Origin: Glandiceps talaboti
Lineage: Eukaryota; Hemichordata; Enteropneusta; Spengelidae
NCBI RefSeq assembly: GCF_964340395.1
Contig: NC_135556.1
Coordinates: 2,621,001-2,685,000 of the forward strand
Direction of reading: 5' to 3'
DNA length: 64,000 nt
The notes beneath the pieces were generated by a model. That model was not told where the DNA came from. It saw only the letters and a list, made by a program, of their open reading frames with translations, and searched no databases. The translations under genes were made by a program, and so were the position numbers. Positions 36,058 to 48,821 of this stretch are shown one piece after another; positions within the stretch are counted from its first letter, which is position 1, and each line of letters begins with the position of its first letter.

Positions 36058-36263
36058 ATGGCGACATTAAAGCAAGAAAGACGGGGCCCTGGTCGACCTT
36101 GCTCCTTGACCGCCTCGGAAAAAAGACAAAGATCCGTGGCACGATGCAAAAAGAAATCCAAACGCACCATTTATATAGGCGAGCAGATCAAACGATGGCA
36201 AAATCTAAAAAAGTGCAAAGGGATTTCGACTCACGTAGGGGTGGCAAAGTACCTTCTTGATTG
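36058..36263 (+). CDS. alternative first exon D of zinc-finger gene 2 locus
   Basis: ATG at 36058 (aagATGG). 68 codons plus two bases end at ATTG|GTGAGT (phase 2). The peptide has RRGPGRPCSLTASEKRQR (GRP core), a Lys/Arg-rich stretch KKKSKR, then IYIGEQIKRWQNLKK and GVAKYLLDW. It is the nearest first exon to the middle exon 42275 and the zinc-finger exon 45823. The joined product would be about 763 residues (68 + Trp + 37 + Arg + 656). It is the most diverged of the four first exons in the middle part. Confidence 0.7.
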
Positions 36264-36600
36264 GTGAGTACATGTATAATATATACTTCCGCGGTTGATA
36301 AATGAATCGAATATTGTATGGTGCTGCACAATGCTTGTAGTAATAATATTACGTCAGACCAAAATTCATATTTTCACACCTTTCAATGAAATTTGCTACC
36401 CTTACAATATTATTGACCAGTTTAAATAATTTAGAGACGCTAAACATTATTTGCCTTGATAATAAACATAATTAATATGACAGTGGCATTTGTTTGGTAG
36501 TCTTCATTATATATTAGAGTATAATAAGTTTAATGGTTATAGTCATATGAAAGTGGTATTGTCATGCAAGTATGGCAATACAATAGGAATAGATATCATA
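36264..36600. other. intron, no feature recognised
   Basis: AT-rich sequence after the exon D donor. Confidence 0.4.
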
Positions 36601-36618
36601 CCATCAGCAGTGGTTTTT

Positions 36619-36665
36619 AGCACAACTGAACTGAGGTTCAGTACTGTAGTGCTATAGGCATGGTG

Positions 36666-36720
<55 letters not shown>

Positions 36721-37195
36721 CAACTTAAAGTCAAAAACAGCCCGACCAAGTGGCTTGGTATTTGGTGGGGACATTACTAAGGGTATGTAGATGGGAATCT
36801 GTGCAAATAAAAATAATCACACCAGAGATGTACATTTTGGGTCAAAAAGTGTGACTTTTGGTAAAAAAACTTATACTCCCAAACTACTGTGCAGATTGGC
36901 CTGAAATTTGGTGGGAATGTTCTTACAGGTGTTTAGTTTAAGAACTGTCCATAATGCGATGATCCCATTAGTGATATGCAAATTTGGGCTAAACATTTTT
37001 TAGTCTAAAGTCTATAATTCCAAAAGTGTTTGGTTGATTTGGCTGAAATTTCACAGGGATGTTTCTTGGGATGTACAAATCAAGAGATATTGATAATTAC
37101 ATGATGATCCCATTAGTGATATGCAAATTAGGGCTAAAAAAACCATGATTTTTTGGTGAAATGTCTGTCAGGAATATTTAGGCCATAGGATAGAC
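36619..37195 (+). mobile_element. F1-family element with hairpin head
   Basis: Head agcacaactgaactgaggtt + cagta...tagtgct, then (GT)n 36668-36717, then modules with 'aaactactgtgcagattggc' and 'gatttggctgaaatttcaca'. The right end lacks the tail minisatellite. Confidence 0.8.
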
Positions 37196-37220
37196 TGTCA
37201 ACAGTCGTCTTGATTTTTTT

Positions 37221-38162
<942 letters not shown>

Positions 38163-38264
38163 CAATGCCATATTTTTTTAAATCTTGGTCAGCCATCAAT
38201 ATTTATAACACCACAAAATTATTACTTATTACACATTGTATTAGGCCTAGTTTTCTATTATGTG

Positions 38265-38560
38265 GTTCGGATTACACTCAAATTTAGAATAGGTGGGTAG
38301 GTAGATTTTTTTTTTTTATTCATCTAGTTGAGGTTTTTCATTGTTTTCCAAATGGTCATTGTGTTATTTATTTCTTCCTATCAGATGTACAGCCATTACA
38401 GATTGGAAGAACAGTTATATGTTGTCTTTTTAAGTTGATGTCAGTTTCCACATCCACTATTTCTCGTGAGACTTCACCATTTTTGCAATTTTATTTTTTT
38501 CCCTCAAATATGTAAGAAAAAGTTTAGGGTCAGCAGTGATAAACTAGGTGGGGTCGGGTA
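38265..38560 (+). repeat. dispersed repeat with exon-like segment (copy 1 of 2)
   Basis: Starts 'gtggttcggattacactcaa' and 'ggtgggtaggtagatttttt', and contains 'ctatcagatgtacagccatt' followed by a 90-bp open stretch. About 85% alike by eye to 61187-61570. Confidence 0.75.
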
Positions 38561-38877
38561 ACCGGAACAAAACAATGATTTGTTTAGGCCTTACTACTAT
38601 ACTAGTTATTGTTTTCTAAGAGTCATATGTGATATGATAAATTGTCAATAAATCAACTAGGATTTAACTTTCAATGCCCCAAGGCTAATCAATCAGCCAA
38701 CCCATCGACAGGCCGATATATAGGCCGATTCTAGATATGGTGCAGTGTTCATCCTGAACAAGGTAACAGGGTGCAACACCCTCTTGTAATTTCTGAGTGC
38801 CCTCTTGTTAAGATAAAAACAAAATACTTTCAAAGAAATATTTTCCGGTAAAACCTAAAAGTGAAGAAAAAGAGCCA
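38561..38877. other. intron, no feature recognised
   Basis: No exon or repeat recognised. Confidence 0.4.
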
Positions 38878-39470
38878 TGAAAACCAGTGTCACATCAATC
38901 AGTGATGAAAACCAGTGTCATATCAATCAGTGATGAAAACCAGTGTCACATCAATCAGTGATGAAAACCAGTGTCACATCAATCAGTGATGAAAACCAGT
39001 GTCACATCAATCAGTGATGAAAACCAGTGTCATATCAATCAGTGATGAAAACCAGTGTCACATCAATCAGTGATGAAAACCAGTGTCATATCAATCAGTG
39101 ATGAAAACCAGTGTCACATCAATCAGTGATGAAAACCAGTGTCACATCAATCAGTGATGAAAACCAGTGTCATATCAATCAGTGATGAAAACCAGTGTCA
39201 CATCAATCAGTGATGAAAACCAGTGTCACATCAATCAGTGATGAAAACCAGTGTCACATCAATCAGTGATGAAAACCAGTGTCACATCAATCAGTGATGA
39301 AAACCAGTGTCATATCAATCAGTGATGAAAACCAGTGTCACATCAATCAGTGATGAAAACCAGTGTCATATCAATCAGTGATGAAAACCAGTGTCATATC
39401 AATCAGTGATGAAAACCAGTATCATATCAATCAGTGATGAAAACCAGTGTCACATCAATCAGTGATGATC
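38878..39470. repeat. 28-bp minisatellite, about 21 copies
   Basis: The unit has 'gatgaaaaccagtgtcacat' plus caatcagt. The only frequent change is cacatc/catatc. Confidence 0.97.
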
Positions 39471-40080
39471 TATCTTATTTCTGCTATTGATTTATGCATA
39501 TTACAATGGATACATACTTGCGATGTTGTTTCCATGTAGCTACTTCACATGTAACTAAGTAAAAATGGACAATGCTCTACAAAAATCTCTTTTTGAAAAG
39601 AACAATACAATATGATAAATACTCGTCTGTAAGCTGCCAGTACTTTGCATGTGTACTCTTTAATGTTGTCAAAAGAGTATAACAGACTAATACCTTTTGA
39701 TAAAGTGGCTATGATGTTTTATGTAATCATCAGTTTTATGTTCAATTTTACTCTGAAAACACTTTTAGTTAGTAGATTGACATCGTACATCGTGAATTTC
39801 TAGTGACTGTAGAACGCATGTATTGTGCATGTACCAGTCAAATTCATAGGACTGCCAAAGTTATTACAATATCAACACAACAGTGTTTTTGCATTTATTT
39901 TCAGGGAAATTTTGTCTTAGTACCAACATTATTTTTGGATTTGTTTAGGGGAATTCTGTTTGTTTTTGTATGTTTTTGAAACAAGCCTCTAATATAAATA
40001 TTTCTTCCTAAAAAAAATTCACAAAATGTTTTTCTTTAATCTTGTGTTTTGCTTCTGTTGATATTTAGTCATTGACTGTT
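39471..40080. other. intron, no feature recognised
   Basis: AT-rich, poly-T rich. No supported frame. Confidence 0.45.
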
Positions 40081-40122
40081 AGCACAACTGAACTGAGGTT
40101 CAGTAGTGTTATAGTTATGGTG

Positions 40123-40178
<56 letters not shown>

Positions 40179-40500
40179 ATGTGTATGTAAACGGCTTAAA
40201 CAAGTCAAAACCCCCAGACCGGTTGCCTTGGTATTTGGTGGGGACATTACTTAGGATATGTAGATGGGAAATTGTTCAAATGAAAATGATCGCATCAGAG
40301 ATGTGCATTTTGGGTTGAAAAACGTGATTCTTAGTGTGTGAAAATGCTTTGACTCAGCCTAGAAATGAAAGGTTATTATTTTATTGATGTGATAAAGTCA
40401 TTAAATCTTTCATAGGCTACTTAACACCTCTATGTGAATGGCATCAAGAATATCCTCTGTTTGAGGTTGCTGGGAAACATTGTTTTTAGCACAGCTGAAT
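40081..40500 (+). mobile_element. F1-family element with hairpin head, short
   Basis: Head at 40081 (agcacaactgaactgaggtt), (GT)n 40125-40174, and one body module. It ends where a second broken head, agcacagctgaatt (40489), begins. Confidence 0.78.
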
Positions 40501-40532
40501 TAAATCATAGACACTATGATTAAAACCGGTTC

Positions 40533-40668
40533 AGTCATTTTTTTTCTATTTATTTCACCAGAAATTGTACAAAGGGTACATAACAGAAAAAAAGAGGAGC
40601 AGGAAAAGCAAATAAGTCAATAAGCTACAAGTTCTGACAACATTACTTCCAGCTAATAATTACACTAA
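40533..40668 (+). repeat. dispersed repeat (copy 2 of 2)
   Basis: Second copy of the 5172-5295 segment, same orientation, with small indels. Confidence 0.8.
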
Positions 40669-41698
40669 TACTAAAAGAAAACAAAAAAAGGAAGAGCAAA
40701 ATATTCCTGGTGAGGACCATGGATATAGTCCGCTAGGGACTAATCTAGTCCATAGTCCTAACTTAATAAAACTATATATATATATATATATATACAGTTA
40801 CAGCGTACACTTATCAAATGAAGTGAAGTGTGAACAATACACTATGCACTGAAAATGAAAGAAACAACAATGGAAGGCAGAAGACAGGAAAAAATGAATG
40901 CTAGAATATTTTGTAGCAACAGCTTATTGATGGTTTATATTGCAAAGATGGAAACTGGAAATTGTAGTCAAATTAAATAAAGATTCCAAAAATATATGCA
41001 AATACACGTGAGATGTATGAGATGTACAAGTCAAACCAAAGCTGGTTGTATATAAAATGTTCATTTGATAAACTGTAATTTAACACTTCTACAGTGATCA
41101 CACAATGTTGCACAAGCTCAGTAAGCAAACATTGTTCCTTGGGACAAACCCCCTCCACTCCTCCCCATAAGCAAACATTGTTCCTTGGGACAAACCCCCT
41201 CCACTCCTCCCCCTAAACAAATGTTCACAAGTGTGACATCACACATTTATATATGATGTAAACCATGACCTAAGTGGTAGCAGTCACACCAATACAATCA
41301 ATGCAGTGTAAAAACATGGTAAACATGAATTTCCAACCTTGTGAACCTGTTTACTGAGACCATGGTCACATTAGAAGTCAATTTTTATCAACTTTTTAAC
41401 ATCTCTGTATTGATCTTGTGTGACATTGTGTGATCATCTCATTATAACTACATGTATTTAGCTATTATGGGTTTTGTTGTACCCTTCAACATGCCTCAAA
41501 TACAAAAATGTACTAAACATGTTATTTGGTTTGATATTGAGCACTTTATTGATCAAGGGAACTGTCTTGTTGGCACTCTTTGTTTGTGAGATGAGCACAA
41601 AACAATTAACTGTTATGTCTACACTTTGCTAATAAGTTCAATTTGCAGGTCTTGCTTTTAATTATGGTTCTCTTGTTCTTCAGTTTTACAAAACAAAA
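40669..41698. other. intron, no gene seen
   Basis: Holds (AT)n at 40773-40793 and a 44-bp direct duplication (aagcaaacattgttccttgg + gacaaaccccctccactcct) at about 41123-41212. Confidence 0.45.
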
Positions 41699-41830
41699 AT
41701 GTCTTCATGTTCTAGGCGGTTGAGTGTTGCAGAGGAAGAGAAAATAGAGTACAGAACATCCCATCGAGTCTTTTGTGATGATAGCACTCTCAAACATGAA
41801 AGATCAAAGCTCAGAAAGTTTCATAAATAA
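41699..41830 (+). CDS. short open frame of 43 codons, possible exon relic
   Basis: ATG at 41699 to TAA at 41830, preceded by an acceptor-like ttgttcttcag 17 bp upstream. The peptide is charged (RRLSVAEEEKIEYR near residues 6-19; KHERSKLRKFHK at the end). The start faintly recalls GRPRLSDEERxLAR of the first exons, but there is no RW...FLIDW part and no donor. It may be a decayed exon or chance. Confidence 0.2.
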   Translation: MSSCSRRLSVAEEEKIEYRTSHRVFCDDSTLKHERSKLRKFHK

Positions 41831-41932
41831 TAATAAAAATAATAGAAATATGAAAGAATGAAATCTAACTGTATATATATTGATAATGATAAAGTTACAT
41901 TTTTTGGAATTTATTTTTGTACCACACAGACA

Positions 41933-42172
41933 TAATCAGTGTAGTGATATTATGCCTTGGCCAGTAGATTCACACAGACATAATCAGTGTAGTGATATTA
42001 TGCCTTGGCCAGTAGATTCACACAGACATAATCAGTGTAGTGATATTATGCCTTGGCCAGTAGATTCACACAGACATAATCAGTGTAGTGATATTATGCC
42101 TTGGCCAGTAGATTCACACAGACATAATCAGTGTAGTGATATTATGCCTTGGCCAGTAGATTCACACAGAAA
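41933..42172. repeat. 48-bp tandem repeat, 5 apparently identical copies
   Basis: The unit has 'cacacagacataatcagtgt' and 'attatgccttggccagtaga'. The period is a multiple of three, so a frame (NQCSDIMPWPVDS units) stays open. It lies 103 bp upstream of exon 42275. Confidence 0.96.
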
Positions 42173-42274
42173 CTACATTGATGATAATTTTATAACTATA
42201 AATAATTAAATAAAATGGAGTCGAGTGTCAATTTCTATTCTACTATTATACATTTTCTTGTCTCTCATTATTAG

Positions 42275-42388
42275 GTACTATGCTCATCAACCAGTGCAGC
42301 CTCTTCAAGGGGTTCCAATAGTGTACTCTGCAACTCAAATGAACACAGCTCCTAAAGTTGTCAAGATAAAGCAGGAACCAATTACCCG
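42275..42388 (+). CDS. middle exon M2 of zinc-finger gene 2
   Basis: A 114-bp exon between ctctcattattag|G and CCG|GTAAGC, phase 2 on both sides. Joined to a first exon it gives Trp then YYAHQPVQPLQGVP, and later VVKIKQEPIT. IKQE is a sumoylation-type psi-K-x-E site, as in gene 1. Its last two bases (CG) plus the first base of 45823 (T) make Arg, then PDVHPG. Homologous at its start to M1 (YYDHQ). Its symmetric phase allows skipping. Confidence 0.7.
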
Positions 42389-42464
42389 GTAAGCCTTCTA
42401 TGCTAGAAAATAATCATATCTGTTTGGTGTTACTCATACAGCCACTAGTCTGTAAGGTATACTA

Positions 42465-43715
42465 TGACAAAGCGCCCTCGCACATCAGTCAACACACTTC
42501 ACATAGGAGCAGAGAGACGGGACATATATCTTACAGTCTAATCATGACAGGGCGCCCTCGCACGTCAGTCAACACACTTCACATAGGAGCAGAGAGACAT
42601 GACATATATCTTACAGTCTAATCATGACAGGGCACCCTCGCACATCAGTCAACACATTTCACATAGGAGCAGAGTGACATGACATATATCTTACAGTCTA
42701 ATCATGACAGGGTGCCCTCACACATCAGTCAACATATTTCACATAGGAGCAGAGTGACATGACATAAATCTTACAGTCTAATCATGACAGGGCACTCTCA
42801 CACATCAGTCAACACACTTCACATAGGAGCAGAGTGACATGACATATATCTTACAGTCTAATCATGACAGGGCGCCCTCGCACATCAGTCAACACACTTC
42901 ACATAGGAGCAGAGAGACATGACATATATCTTACAGTCTAATCATGACAGGGCGCCCTCACACATCATTCAACACACTTCACATAGGAGCAGAGTGACAT
43001 GACATATATCTTACAGTCTAATCATGACAGGGCGCCCTCACACATCAGTCAACACACTTCACAGAGGAGCAGAGAGACATGACATATATCTTACAGTCTA
43101 ATCATGACAGGGCGCCCTCACACATCAGTCAACACACTTCACATAGGAGCAGAGTGACATGACATATATCTTGCAGTCTAATCATGACAGGGCGCCCTCA
43201 CACATCAGTCAACACACTTCACATAGGAACAGAGTGACATGACATATATCTTGCAGTCTAATCATGACAGGGCGCCCTCACACATCAGTCAACACACTTC
43301 ACATAGGAGCAGAGTGACATGACATATATCTTGCAGTCTAATCATGACAGGGCGCCCTCACACATCAGTCAACACATTTCACATAGGAGCAGAGTGACAT
43401 GACATATATCTTAGTCTAATCATGACAGGGCGCCCTCACACATCAGTCAACACACTTCACATAGGAGCAGAGTGACATGACATATCTTGCAGTCTAATGA
43501 CAGGGCGCCCTCACACATCAGTCAACACATTTCACATAGGAGCAGAGTGACATGACATATATCTTAGTCTAACCATGACAGGACGCCCTCAGACATCAGT
43601 CAACTCTTTCACATAGGAGCAGAGTGACATGACGTATCTTACAGTCTAACCATGACATGGCGCCGTCCAACTATGACAGGGCGCCCTCACACATCAGTCA
43701 ACTCTTTCATTAGAG
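42465..43715. repeat. 80-bp minisatellite, about 15 copies
   Basis: The unit has 'tcatgacagggcgccctcgc', 'cacttcacataggagcagag' and 'gacatgacatatatcttaca'. The last copies are shortened and scrambled. It begins about 75 bp after the M2 donor. Confidence 0.97.
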
Positions 43716-43889
43716 CAGGCTGGTGAGGGCAGAGGAACACAACATATTTTACAATCTATACAGCTACATGCTTGTAACACATTTATTCCTCTCCATAGAA
43801 TTCATGGTAGGGTGCACAAGTTGACAAGCTCATTCAAAATGCCCTGGAATCATTCCTTGAATGTTCTGGAATTTTCTCAATCTCTTTTA

Positions 43890-45078
43890 AAAGTGATGTC
43901 TGACAAGTGAATATTGCATTGTGACAAGATGTGAAAATTCCCAGTGTCTGACAAGTGAATATTGCATTGTGACAAGATGTGAAAATTCCCTGTGTCTGAC
44001 AAGTGAATATTGCATTGTGACAAGATGTGAAAATTCCCAGTGTCTGACAAGTGAATATTGCAGTGTGACAAGATGTGAAAATTCCCAGTGTCTGACAAGT
44101 GAATATTGCATTGTGACAAGATGTGAAAATTCCCAGTGTCTGACAAGTGAATATTGCATTGTGACAAGATGTGAAAATTCCCAGTGTCTGACAAGTGAAT
44201 ATTGCAGTGTGACAAGATGTGAAAATTCCCAGTGTCTGACAAGTGAATATTGCATTGTGACAAGATGTGAAAATTCCCAGTGTCTGACAAGTGAATATTG
44301 CATTGTGACAAGATGTGAAAATTCCCCGTGTCTGACAAGTGAATATTGCATTGTGACAAGATGTGAAAATTCCCAGTGTCTGACAAGTGAATATTGCATT
44401 GTGACAAGATGTGAAAATTCCCCGTGTCTGACAAGTGAATATTGCATTGTGACAAGATGTGAAAATTCCCAGTGTCTGACAGGTGAATATTGCATTGTGA
44501 CAAGATGTGAAAATTCCCAGTGTCTGACAAGTGAATATTGCATTGTGACAAGATGTGAAAATTCTCAGTGTCTGACAAGTGAATATTGCATTGTGACAAG
44601 ATGTGAAAATTCCCAGTGTCTGACAAGTGAATATTGCATTGTGACAAGATGTGAAAATTCCCCGTGTCTGACAAGTGAATATTGCATTGTGACAAGATGT
44701 GAAAATTCCCCGTGTCTGACAAGTGAATATTGCATTGTGACAAGATGTGAAAATTCCCAGTGTGACAAGTGAATATTGCATTGTGACAAGATGTGAAAAT
44801 TCCCAGTGTCTGACAAGTGAATATTGCATTGTGACAAGATGTGAAAATTCCCAGTGTCTGACAAGTGAATATTGCATTGTGACAAGATGTGAAAATTCCC
44901 AGTGTCTGACAAATGAATATTGCATTGTGACAAGATGTGAAAATTCCCCGTGTCTGACAAGTGAATATTGCATTGTGACAAGATGTGAAAATTCCCAGTG
45001 TCTGACAAGTGAATATTGCATTGTGACAAGATGTGAAAATTCCCTGTGTCTGACAAGTGAATATTGCATTGTGACACA
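43890..45078. repeat. 48-bp minisatellite, about 25 copies
   Basis: The unit has 'tgtctgacaagtgaatattg' and 'cattgtgacaagatgtgaaa' plus attcccag. One copy lacks 4 bp ('cagtgtgacaagtg', about 44758), which shifts the phase. The long frames on both strands (up to 416 codons) exist only because 48 is divisible by three. Confidence 0.98.
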
Positions 45079-45822
45079 AGTCAAATAACAGTTTGTTAGT
45101 AAGATGTATCACAAGTAGTTATGGAAATGACATAACTTGATGTTGAAGTGTGGAACAGTTACCTGAAAAGTGTTCATTCAGGTGTCTAACCCCATATAAT
45201 CACATGCAAGCATTCTTGTAAGGACATCACTTTTCATCTCAAGCTTGACCTACTGGGGCAGTTATCAAAACTAAGCTATTTCTTGCATATTGCAGACAGC
45301 CTGTGGCATTTGTGTGTGGCCAGTTTCTGTCAAAATGATGTTCAAAGAACAAGAGAAGAGAAATATATAATAAATGCATTACTTTTGGTGCTCATAACTT
45401 TTAACTGAATGGTGGCCATATATAGCGTGAACAATCATTTACTGCCTAACTCAAAAAAACTTTAATACATTGAGATGCCATTCAAGTGTCTGTCTCTAAA
45501 TTATTAGGTGTAAATCTACTTTTGAAACCTTAACCTTTGACTGTGACCTTCAAGGTCAATTATCAAAATCCAGCCATTTCCTGCATATCACATTCTTTGT
45601 AGCTTTTTTATTTGTTGCCACCAATTCTTTTAAAACATGTCCCCAGTCAGTATAGAAGTAAAGTATTTGAGGAGTGACTGTCCTCTATGAAGAGTTGTTT
45701 CTTACTGGAATATTTGTCTGGAAGTCCAATTTGGTATGTTGTCCCCATTAAATAAACAAATGTTATCCAGGTGTAATTACTGTTTTGCAGTTAATAATGT
45801 GCCTTCCTCTTCTGTTTTTCAG
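45079..45822. other. intron 3' part before the zinc-finger exon
   Basis: AT-rich, ending in a polypyrimidine stretch and ctgtttttcag at 45822. A second acceptor-like tgttttgcag at 45790 is not used in this model because of the phase. Confidence 0.5.
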
Positions 45823-47794
45823 TCCTGATGTACATCCAGGTGCAGTTTATCCAGTGAGGTTGTCATCTAATGAACACAACTATGCATCAAGAACATCACC
45901 TCCAAATCTGAACACCCAAAATGATCAAGTTAAAGGTGATGTCAGGTGTGAGGTCAGTAATACTCCTGTACTCAGTACTGATGAAAAAGACAAGATAATA
46001 CAAAAGCCATCACCTACAAACAGACGCAAGACTGGAATACCGATTCGTCATTATGTAGAAAGTCATAGTGATGAAAACAATGAAATCTCAGAAGATGTCA
46101 CCACTGAAACAGAGACTGAGAAAGGAAATTCCCCAAAGGATGGAGAACAAGTGTTCAGTCATACTAAAATGTACACTCCCATGAATTGGGTTGCTACTCA
46201 AGTTGAAGCTGATTCTCAGAAAAGTAGTATCTCAGAATCTACTGATAATGACACTGGATTATCATCCAAAGAAAGAATAGTAAGTAAACAATTACCAGAG
46301 GAGAAAGGGACTGATGTCAATGAACCAAGGGAAGAAGATGAAAAAAATGATTCTTCAGATGATGAACCTCCAGAACTGATGGCAAGTGGCAGGCCTCGTA
46401 GGAAAGCATCTCGCAGAGTCAAGGAGTATTTGCTACCATGGTGGAAGAAAAGTGAATATTACTCTCACAAAGAAACTAAAGTTTTAGATGAAGATATCCC
46501 AACAGAGTCAGCTTATTCTGTATCCTCTATGGAGATGGGAAGTAGTGTTCAAGGAGATTTAATAATGGAAGGGGCTCAGGAAATTCTTGTGTCAGAGGAG
46601 AAATTGAAAGGTGAAAACACAGATGATGAGATGGACACTGTGTTTGATAGTTCCTCAGCAGAGGAAATGGATGATATACATGATGAAGATTTCTATCCTG
46701 AAGGAGAGAAACCACACAATGTTGACGAAGAGGCTGAGGAGGAAGAAGATGTTGAAAGTGGTCAGGATGATGGTGAGCATGAAGTAGAACTAGACAAAGA
46801 AGAAATGTCTGTGTTGTCAGATGAAGCTATTTGCATTCGGCTTCAGGCATATGAGAAACACATCAAGAAAGCATTTAATGGCATGGATACCTGTACTCTT
46901 TGTACATTCAGGTATCGGACTAATAACAAAAGAAATCTTCTAAACCACTTACTTCTGCATGAAGAAGGAGAATTGAACTGTAATCTGTGTGAATATGTTG
47001 GAACATCAAAGAATTCACTTGCTGCTCACAAGTTAACACATGGCCCTAAAAATTTTCAATGTGATGACTGTGATTATGCAACTTACACAAGCAAGACACT
47101 ACGACTTCACAAGATTCGCAAACATGCAACAGATTCAGAAAAGACTTTTGTGTGCACGTTTGAAGGCTGTACAGAAAAGTTTGCTTTGAAAGCAGATTTC
47201 AATAAACACGAGAAACACCACACACAGGCATTAGACAGTTTTGTGTGTCATTTTTGTGGCAAAGGATTTCAGTTTGGGAGAAGTCTGCGACAACATGTTA
47301 GATCAGTTCATGAAAGAACTAACGTTACTAAGATAGTTTGTGAAATCTGTGGAAAGGAATATTCTGGGGCCAGTTCAAATGTTTTCAAGTTACATATGAG
47401 AAATCATCGTAATGAGAAACCATACAAATGTAAATTTTGTGGAAAAGCTTTCGTGAGTACAAAATTTGTTGTAGATCATGAGAGAACACATACTGGTGAA
47501 AAACCTTACAAGTGTAAATACTGTGATTTCCGTGCTGCCAAGGGAGCCCAGGTTTACTCCCATATGAAAACACACACAGGTATTAAACCTTTCAAGTGCC
47601 CACACTGCAGATATGCAAGTACCTGGAATGTTCAACTTAAGAGTCATATGAAAGCCCATGGTGCTCCCAATGAAGTGTCCTGTTTGATGTGTGAAATTGC
47701 CTTTATTAATCAGAAATCTTTAAATCTTCATAATAAAAAACACCACAAGAAGAGTGATGATATGGATACAGTAGAAAACCAGGCAATGTCTTGA
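45823..47794 (+). CDS. zinc-finger gene 2, terminal coding exon (ten C2H2 fingers)
   Basis: The exon starts after ctgtttttcag in phase 2 and encodes 656 residues to TGA at 47792. Order: PDVHPGAVYP, a hydrophilic linker, then RPRRKAS and LLPWWKKSE about 190-210 residues into the exon (motif shared with gene 1). A strongly acidic stretch (DEEAEEEEDVE) follows, a short conserved segment before the fingers (IRLQAYEKHIKKAF), then ten C2H2 fingers. Finger 4 has C-x4-C (CTFEGC), as in gene 1. Fingers 7-9 have HTGEKP/HTGIKP linkers. Finger by finger it matches gene 1, with the highest similarity in fingers 6-10. A nuclear DNA-binding regulator with unknown targets. It lacks gene 1's IKQE array and 10-residue repeats. 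Confidence 0.9.
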
Positions 47795-47864
47795 GAGGAT
47801 GAAAAGTTGTACATATTATATGAACAATCATGAAGGAGACAGTGTGTTTTGCCAGTTGTTTGCT

Positions 47865-48130
47865 CTGTCAATCTAGTATCATGGCATGCTATGTGTCTGT
47901 CAATCTAGTATCATGGCATGCTATGTGTCTGTCAATCTAGTATGGCATGCTATGTGTCTGTCAATCTAGTATCATGGCATGCTATGTGTCTGTCAATCTA
48001 GTATCATGGCATGCCATGTGTCTGTCAATCTAGTATCATGGCATGCTATGTGTCTGTCAATCTAGTATCATGGCATGCTATGTGTCTGTCAATCTAGTAT
48101 CATGGCATGCTATGTGTCTGTCAATCAGTA
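47865..48130. repeat. 32-bp minisatellite, 8 copies, in likely 3' UTR
   Basis: The unit has 'tgtctgtcaatctagtatca' plus tggcatgctatg. One copy is shortened by 4 bp. It starts about 70 bp after the gene 2 stop. Confidence 0.96.
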
Positions 48131-48164
48131 TTCAATTCTCAAAGGTCACATTGCTGGGACTTTT

Positions 48165-48450
48165 GTAATGGAGTCATGATGGTTGAATGGTTAGAGTGAC
48201 AGGCTTTGAATCTGTAGATTGCAGAGCCCCATCACTGCCATTTGTTTCTGTCCTTGGGCAAGATTTGAACAATGTTTGTGTGCCAGTCAACCCAGCTGTA
48301 TAATTCAAACATTTCACCAGTTCTGGTTGACGGGCTTTGTCATATTTGTCAGACTACCAAGCACCAAGAAGTAAAAATGGTCAAGTCAGAAAACACAGTT
48401 TGACAAAGCCTGTTGACCTGCACTACCACAAGGGACCTTTGTCATAATCA
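48165..48450 (+). mobile_element. tRNA-derived SINE-like sequence
   Basis: atggttgaatggttagagtg resembles a tRNA A box region. About 45 bp later 'gcagagccccatca' stands where a B box would be (decayed), followed by 'tgtccttgggcaagattt', a segment I recall from tRNA-derived SINE tails. Old and degenerate. The limits are uncertain. Confidence 0.45.
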
Positions 48451-48821
48451 TGTCAGGTGATTTCGCATAACCCAATCATTTTTATGTAGCCATGAAGAAT
48501 TTGTTATTGAGGAAAGTATGATAAAAGCACTGTTAACAGTAGGAATGCCAAATAGTTATATGTTGTATGAGAAGCTGACTCTCAAGATAGAATTTAAAGT
48601 AAATTTCTTGTGAATTGAAAATGGTATCAAAATGATTGAGTGGACACAAAATGTAAATGACAAAAGAAGCAACTGTAATCATCATTTAAAGAAAACACAC
48701 TGTGAAAACCATCAAGCCTCTTTTGATTTGGAGAGATGGCCTTCCCTCCAGGCTTCCAAGTAATGAGTGTAGAGATGAGATGATTGCGGTCATTATTGTA
48801 AAAGTTGCTTATTTCCAAAAT
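48451..48821. other. gene 2 3' flank, nothing recognised
   Basis: AT-rich sequence. Confidence 0.4.

Noticed and set aside
38878-39470. Possible CRISPR-like regular repeat (also the 26-bp and 29-bp arrays)
   Set aside because: Units are directly joined without unique spacers and the context is eukaryotic, so these are minisatellites.
43834-45112. Long open frames (up to 416 codons) on both strands
   Set aside because: They exist only because the 48-bp minisatellite unit is divisible by three and lacks stops in several frames; the peptide is a pure repeat and both strands are open.
45785-45822. Start of the zinc-finger 2 frame at the TTG at 45785
   Set aside because: This stretch is the polypyrimidine tract and acceptor (ctgtttttcag); the phase-2 match to upstream exons supports an exon start at 45823.
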